Below, one piece after another: positions 18,707-22,956 of a stretch of 22,956 nt of DNA; within the stretch, counting starts at the first letter, position 1; each line of letters opens with the position of its first letter. Under the pieces are notes generated by a model. The model saw only the letters and a list, made by a program, of their open reading frames with translations, made no database searches and was not told the origin of the DNA. This DNA comes from a bacterium. Lineage in GTDB: Bacteria; Eremiobacterota; Eremiobacteria; Baltobacterales; Baltobacteraceae. Made by a program: the position numbers and the translations under genes. The stretch lies in the NCBI GenBank assembly GCA_021784715.1, contig JAJYHP010000103.1, forward strand, positions 1-22,956, in the 5' to 3' direction.

Positions 18707-20099
18707 TTAAGCGCCGGTGACATTGGAAATAACGTCGGCTGCAGTATACGAAAGGCTTCCGGGCTGGAGGAGACGTTCGATCTCGACGAGGTCGTCTCCG
18801 GAGGTGACGATGCTCGGCTCGACGGTGCCGTCTTTGCGTATCTGCGGCATCCCTACCGACGCCAACAGCGCGTTGCAGATACACTTGCGCCCGACGGTGT
18901 TCTCGACGTCGCCGCCCTTGGCGACGTAAACATTCTCGGGTTCGCTCGGGCAACGAAAGGCGATCTTCCCAGAGGGCGTTTTGTAAGCCTCACGCAGATA
19001 TCCGAGATCGCAAATGCGCTCGCGCCCCTCGTACACATCGTCCTGCGATATGCTCCCTTCCATCTGAACGACCTTAAAAGGGAATCCTGTGGGCGAGGCG
19101 AGTGGATCGGTCTTGACGCGTACGTTGCGCGCGATCGCTTGCTCGACCAACGCGCGTTTATAATCCTCCCGAAGCCCCGATTCCGCGCAAAACGCAAAAG
19201 CGGTTCCGATTTGGACGCCCGTCGCTCCCGCCGCGAGCGCCGCGCGCAGTTTTTCAGGCGATCCATATCCGCCCGCGAGCCAGAACGGCAGGCCCAAAGC
19301 GCGTATTTTTTCGAGATCGACGCAATCGCGTTCGCCGTAGAGGATCTCGCCGTTTTCGTTGAGTTGCATCTTACCGCGCGGAGGCGCGTTGTGCCCGCCC
19401 GCCGTCGGCCCTTCGATAACGAAGCCGTCGACGCGTCCGCCGGTTTTTTTCACCATCGTCGTCGCGAGCGTGTTTGACGCGATGATCGCAATAAACTTCG
19501 GACGTTCGAGCGGGGGAAGATCGCGCTCCATATACTCGCGTGGAGCGAATTTTAGCGTCGTATCGTCGGATTCTCCCGCCCCGGTCACGGCGAGGGGATA
19601 CGTGGCGCTCTCGTGATTGATGAAGCGATCGATGACATCGGGAATCTTTAGCGGAATTCCGGCTCCCATAAGAATGTAACCGACGCCGGCGAGCATCGCG
19701 CCGTAAATCGACGAGAGGTGCGGGAACTGGATCTTTTCGAGATAATTGATTCCGACCGGATTATCGTGGCCTTCACGAGCGAGGAACACCTCGACGAAAT
19801 TGGCCAGCATGCAGAGCATCTGCATTTTCGGAAGGCTTTGCTTCACGGGCATCGGCAGCGTCTTGTAGGGCTGATTCGGCGCTCTGCCTCCCGGAATGTA
19901 GTAGGTCTTCCAGATGCGCTCTACCAGGTGTTGGAACGGAAATCGCTCGACGCCGCGCCGCATATGCCCGCCCGGGTCGCCATCTTGCAGGCGACGGGCA
20001 AAAATTTGATCGAGCGCGACCCCCGAAACGACGCCGAGTTGGCCAGCTCGAAACGCCAACGCCCATGCCACCCTGAATGATTGTCGGACTGCCGCTCAT
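18707..20099 (-). CDS. Long-type nitronate monooxygenase / FMN enoyl-reductase-like protein, 5' end out of frame
   Basis: The main frame (18707-20071) gives about 454 residues of a TIM-barrel FMN protein of the nitronate monooxygenase (2-nitropropane dioxygenase)/PfaD group: GQLGVVSGVALDQIFARRLQ, DNPVGINYLEKIQFPHL, YGAMLAGVGYILMGAGIP, VIEGPTAGGHNAPPRG, LAGGYGSPEKLRAALAAGATGVQIGT. Such enzymes oxidise nitronates or reduce enoyl groups; the substrate here is unknown. The expected N-terminus, SPTIIQGGMGVGVSSW, is present from ATG 20099 but in another frame, which then runs into unrelated sequence. The gene as read is therefore broken at about 20041-20070. Starting at GTG 20071 would lose the IIQGGMG loop near the FMN site. 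Possible causes are a real mutation or an assembly collapse; see the finding. fabI follows. Confidence 0.8.
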
Positions 20100-20105
20100 T
20101 CGTTC

Positions 20106-20114
20106 ATTATCCCA
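20106..20114 (-). promoter_or_regulatory. Extended -10 promoter, probable leaderless start
   Basis: On the minus strand TGGGATAAT contains an extended -10 (TGG followed by GATAAT at 20111-20106). Six bases separate the hexamer from ATG 20099, so transcription would begin at or next to the A of the start codon. No ribosome binding site precedes this ATG, which fits a leaderless mRNA. The -35 region is poor (TGAGTA at an 18-base spacer). Confidence 0.45.
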
Positions 20115-20241
20115 CAATTCACCCGGGATTACTCATTATGAACCCGCTATTTGAGTCGTTACCGAATGATTCCCGCATTTTTCGCGAGATCGGCACGAAA
20201 GAACGCTCGTTTCGTAGGCGCGATTAGCTCGCCTCACCGAA
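20115..20241. other. Intergenic region, mqnC to nitronate monooxygenase
   Basis: This is one of the longest non-coding stretches in the window and is visibly more AT-rich than its surroundings. It holds a 6-base inverted repeat, ACGAAA (20199-20204) and TTTCGT (20212-20217), with a short loop. That could be the remains of a terminator for the mqn operon but lacks a T-tract in the minus direction. A motif resembling TCATTAT occurs twice (near 20104 and 20133) upstream of the proposed promoter and might be an operator half-site. Nothing else is recognisable. Confidence 0.3.
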
Positions 20242-21327
20242 TCACGCCGTCGCGAGCGCGGGCTCCGTGCGTAGATTCCAATACGTGTCGCGAATCACGG
20301 GGCGGAATCCGGCGCCGATAATTGCGTTCTCGAGGTCGCGGCGCGTCGCTTCGTTGGTCGAACCGGCGTCGTGCACGACTTGCTCTTCGAGAATCGTGCC
20401 GCCCATATCGTCGCAACCGTAGAACAACGCCAGTTGCCCCATCTTGAGTCCCGGGGTCAGCCACGAGGCTTGGAGGTGCGGAACGTTATCGAGGAAGAGC
20501 CTCGATATCGCGAGCACGCGCAGATACTCCAATCCCGTCGCTTCTTTCCCGCGCAGCGGCGTCTTGAACGGAACGTAGTACCAGGGAATAAATGCCGTGA
20601 AGCCCTGCGTTTCGTCCTGGAGATCCCGAAGGACGCGCATGTGTTCGACCCGCTCCTCCGGCGTTTCGATCGACCCGAACATCATCGTCGCCGTCGTCGG
20701 CATGCCGAGTTGCTGCGCCTCGCGCATCACGCCGATCCACGCCTCGGGCACGACCTTCCGCGCCGAGATGCGTTTGCGCACGCGTTCGACGAGAATCTCG
20801 GCGCCGGCTCCCGGCAACGATTTGAGCCCCGCGGCCTGCAAGCGCTGCAAAACCTCGCGCGTCGAACGACCTTCGACCTTGGCGATTCCGACGATCTCGG
20901 AAACCGAGAGCGAATGGATATCGACCTCGGGATACTCGCCGCGCACGCGTGCGAAGAGTTCTTCGAACCAGGCGAGGCCGAGTTCGGGGTTGACGCCGCC
21001 CTGAATCATAATCTGCGTCGCACCCTGATCGGCGGCGTATTTCACTCGTTCGAGCACGCGATCGTGCGACATCGTGTAGCCTTCTTTATGATGTTCGGGG
21101 CGAAAGAAGGCGCAGAACGTACAGTGAACGTTGCAGACGTTCGTATAATTGATCGTGGTATCGATGACGTAGGTAACCGTATCGCCCGGATGCATCGCCA
21201 AACGGCGTGTGTGCGCCGCGGCGCCGAGATCGTGGAGCGAGGCCTCATGATAGAGACGTACGCCGTCGTCGTAACTCAGGCGACCGCCGGTGGCGGCGCG
21301 GTCGAGCAGATCAGCGAGCGACGGCAT
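20242..21327 (-). CDS. mqnC: Cyclic dehypoxanthinyl futalosine synthase MqnC
   Basis: 361 residues from ATG 21327. MqnC is the radical-SAM enzyme that cyclises dehypoxanthinyl futalosine in the futalosine route to menaquinone. The cluster motif is CNVHCTFCAFFRP (Cys65, Cys69, Cys72), followed by HHKEGYTMS, QIMIQGGVNPELGLAWFE, HSLSVSEI, SLPGAGAEILVERVRKRIS, TTATMMFGSIETPEERVEHM, AFIPWYYVP and FYGCDDMGGTILEE, all diagnostic of MqnC. The frame is open up to 21423, but GGAGG at 21338-21334, six bases before ATG 21327, fixes the start. It overlaps the mqnA stop by 17 bases. It is the last gene of the mqnE-mqnA-mqnC run. Confidence 0.96.
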   Translation of the reverse strand: MPSLADLLDRAATGGRLSYDDGVRLYHEASLHDLGAAAHTRRLAMHPGDTVTYVIDTTINYTNVCNVHCTFCAFFRPEHHKEGYTMSHDRVLERVKYAADQGATQIMIQGGVNPELGLAWFEELFARVRGEYPEVDIHSLSVSEIVGIAKVEGRSTREVLQRLQAAGLKSLPGAGAEILVERVRKRISARKVVPEAWIGVMREAQQLGMPTTATMMFGSIETPEERVEHMRVLRDLQDETQGFTAFIPWYYVPFKTPLRGKEATGLEYLRVLAISRLFLDNVPHLQASWLTPGLKMGQLALFYGCDDMGGTILEEQVVHDAGSTNEATRRDLENAIIGAGFRPVIRDTYWNLRTEPALATA

Positions 21328-22144
21328 CGGTAACCTCCGGAGCGACGAGAGGAGCCTGCGAAATCGCGCCGATGGCATAGAGTTCTCGGCAATACGCCGC
21401 GAGCCCATTTCGCGCGGCGGCATGAAACGTAAAATTCAATTTCTCGTAATAATCCTCGTAGAAGCCCGGCCGGCGCTCGAAGCGCCTTTGCGCCGCAGCG
21501 ATCACCGTCCCCATATTTCGCTTCGACCAGGTCAGCGCGTCGGTCAACGCGTCCATACAGGCGCGCACTTCTTCGTTCCGTTCGTCGACGATCTCTCGCC
21601 GCGCGGCCCAGACCGCAAAGACCGTCTGCTGTCCGGTCCACTCGTGCCAGAGCGTTCCGAGATCGTAGACCTGCGAACGGGGAAACTCTTCGATCGCGTC
21701 GATCGCGCCGTCGCCGATCAAGAGCGCCGGGAAGCCGCGGCGCGCGCGTTCGATCGGCGCGCCATCCTCGACGTAGGACGGGGAGATGCAGTAGCGGCGC
21801 TCCAGAAGAACGCGCAACAGGTTCCGACCGCTCGCCGATTCCTGCGTGACGAAAATTTGCGTGTTATCGAGCAGCGCCGGCGGCGTCTGCGAAACGAGCA
21901 CCACCGATACGACTTCGTCGCGCGCGCCGATGCAGAGATCGGGGAGCAGCGCGAGCCGGTCGGCGTTGCGCGCCCAAGCGAAAGCACTAATCGGCGCGAG
22001 ATCGAGTTCCCCGGAGAGCAGCATCGCGTTCAGTCGCGTCGGAACGTCTTCGTGCAAGGTGCCCGGATACCGAATCACCCCTTCGTCGAACGCGGCGAAG
22101 ATCGGCAAATCGTTGGTATAGCGAATGCGACCGCAATTAAGCAT
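21311..22144 (-). CDS. mqnA: Chorismate dehydratase MqnA
   Basis: 277 residues from ATG 22144. MqnA removes water from chorismate to give 3-enolpyruvylbenzoate, the first step of the futalosine pathway. It has the periplasmic-binding-protein-like fold of the family. The recognisable parts are the N-terminal GRIRYTNDLPIF, then VPTRLNAMLLSGELDLAPIS (a loop lining the active site), LLPDLCIG, VVSVVLVS and VYDLGTLWHEWTGQQTVFAVW. The frame is open upstream inside mqnE, but GGAG (22153-22150) lies five bases before ATG 22144 and the family sequence begins there. The start overlaps the mqnE stop by eight bases, and the stop overlaps mqnC. The start sequence MLNCGRIRYTN departs from the more usual RIGRIPYLN. 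Confidence 0.94.
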   Translation of the reverse strand: MLNCGRIRYTNDLPIFAAFDEGVIRYPGTLHEDVPTRLNAMLLSGELDLAPISAFAWARNADRLALLPDLCIGARDEVVSVVLVSQTPPALLDNTQIFVTQESASGRNLLRVLLERRYCISPSYVEDGAPIERARRGFPALLIGDGAIDAIEEFPRSQVYDLGTLWHEWTGQQTVFAVWAARREIVDERNEEVRACMDALTDALTWSKRNMGTVIAAAQRRFERRPGFYEDYYEKLNFTFHAAARNGLAAYCRELYAIGAISQAPLVAPEVTDAVAR

Positions 22145-22956
22145 CGGGGCTCCAATCGTGCGCGAACGTTTGATAGGTCGAGTTGCGGCGCACCGGAGTA
22201 TACCCCGCGTTCTCGACCAAACGTCGGAATTCGCGATCGTCCACATACTGCCCCGAACGCGTTCCGGCAGCGTGATAGATCATCTCTTCGTCAGTAGAGC
22301 CATGCGTGCCGTCCATATCGTCGGCACCGAACTCGAGCGCCACCTGACAAACGTGGAGCCCTTGGATCATCCAATAGGCTTTGATATGGTCGAAGTTGTC
22401 GAGCATCAACCGCGCCACGGCGAACGTTTTAATATCGTCGATGCCGCCTGTCCAACCGCAATAGCTGAGATCGTTCCCATCGGGATGATAGGCGAGCGGA
22501 ATGAACGCATTAAAGCCCGGCGACCGACGCTGCGATTCGCGCAAGCGGATCAGGTGATCGATGCGGTCCTCGATCGATTCGATATGGCCGTAGAGCATCG
22601 TCGCATTACTCGCCACACCTTGCCGGTGGAGTTCTTCGTGAACCTCGAGCCATTGGTCGGCAGTCACCTTATTCGGGCAGATCTTCTTGCGCGTCTCCTC
22701 GGCGAAGATCTCGGCGGCTCCGCCGTTGACGTTGTCGAGCCCCGCCTCTTTGAGCCGCGCGACGATCGCCGGGTAGCTCAGGCGATGGCGACGCGCCATA
22801 TAATCGATCTCGGCGGCGGTAAAGAGCGAGAGCTGGACGTGCGGCAACTCGGCCTTAAAACGTCGCATGAGCGGCAGCCAATAATCTAACGAGAGTTGGC
22901 GCGGATCGTGCCCGCCGACGATGTGCAACTGGTTGAAGTTCCGGCCGGTCTCGAGC
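22137..22956 (-). CDS. mqnE: Aminofutalosine synthase MqnE (partial, N-terminus outside window)
   Basis: The last 272 residues are present and the frame runs off the right edge (first residues LETGRNFNQLHIVGGHDP); the apparent start at 22928 is an internal TTG. MqnE is a radical-SAM enzyme that joins 3-enolpyruvylbenzoate with S-adenosylmethionine to make aminofutalosine, bicarbonate being released. The family pattern is clear: LSLFTAAEIDYMARR, NGGAAEIFAEETRKKICPNK, NATMLYGHIESIEDRIDHL, FIPLAYHPDGNDL, ARLMLDNFDHIKAYW and ALEFGADDMDGT. The CXXXCXXC cluster motif would lie beyond the window. The stop TAA (22139-22137) overlaps the mqnA start. Confidence 0.93.
   Translation of the reverse strand, partial: LETGRNFNQLHIVGGHDPRQLSLDYWLPLMRRFKAELPHVQLSLFTAAEIDYMARRHRLSYPAIVARLKEAGLDNVNGGAAEIFAEETRKKICPNKVTADQWLEVHEELHRQGVASNATMLYGHIESIEDRIDHLIRLRESQRRSPGFNAFIPLAYHPDGNDLSYCGWTGGIDDIKTFAVARLMLDNFDHIKAYWMIQGLHVCQVALEFGADDMDGTHGSTDEEMIYHAAGTRSGQYVDDREFRRLVENAGYTPVRRNSTYQTFAHDWSPDA

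Noticed and set aside
20199..20217. Inverted repeat ACGAAA/TTTCGT downstream of mqnC as an intrinsic terminator.
   Set aside because: Only six base pairs and no T-tract in the minus direction; too weak to call on its own, so it is only mentioned in the intergenic entry.
21328..21423. Upstream extension of mqnC by 32 residues.
   Set aside because: It lies inside mqnA, and a strong GGAGG stands at the right distance before ATG 21327, where the family's sequence begins.

Overview
The window is GC-rich, densely coding bacterial DNA with about 20 genes, almost no intergenic space and many start/stop overlaps. A GT9 (ADP-heptose:LPS-type) glycosyltransferase suggests a diderm envelope. The futalosine menaquinone genes, a DUF2079 membrane protein, an LCP protein and Pro/Ser-rich exported proteins together suggest an uncultured soil-type lineage such as Candidatus Eremiobacterota (WPS-2). 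That placement is inference; no rRNA or other marker fixes it.

Layout. (1) 1-1037, plus strand: the tail of an unknown gene overlaps a GT9 glycosyltransferase by the tetranucleotide GTGA. (2) 952-3435, minus: prfB (RF2, with an intact programmed +1 frameshift) followed by a DUF2079 polytopic membrane protein, whose 3' end overlaps the GT9 gene antisense. (3) 3530-4399, plus: one unrecognised glycine/asparagine-rich protein with a GDPHL motif, sitting between secA and prfB, which are neighbours in many bacteria. (4) 4419-16014, minus: nine tightly packed collinear genes, in order of transcription rodZ-like, yajQ, rimO, LCP ligase, polysaccharide deacetylase, small membrane protein, NHL-type lipoprotein, four-GAF histidine kinase, secA. 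(5) 16062-17839, plus: mnmA and a c-type cytochrome lipoprotein. (6) 17865-20099, minus: fabI and an upstream long-type nitronate monooxygenase whose 5' end is out of frame. (7) 20242-22956, minus: the menaquinone genes mqnE (cut by the window edge), mqnA and mqnC, overlapping one another.

How they fit together. Block 4 joins envelope functions (cell-shape protein, wall-polymer ligase, deacetylase, lipoprotein, Sec motor) to ribosome modification (RimO) and a multi-sensor kinase. The mqn genes supply menaquinone for a respiratory chain in which the lipid-anchored cytochrome c could serve as an electron carrier. FabI belongs to fatty-acid elongation, and the adjacent FMN enzyme may or may not be connected to it.

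The items most worth a second look are the out-of-frame 5' end of the nitronate monooxygenase gene (two family motifs read from the same 24 bases in two frames), the substituted inhibitor-site residues of FabI, the GDPHL protein between secA and prfB, and the long gene string that ends in secA. I saw no CRISPR array, insertion sequence, tRNA or rRNA, and no gene-free stretch over 300 bases. I did not find a clearly new multi-gene system.
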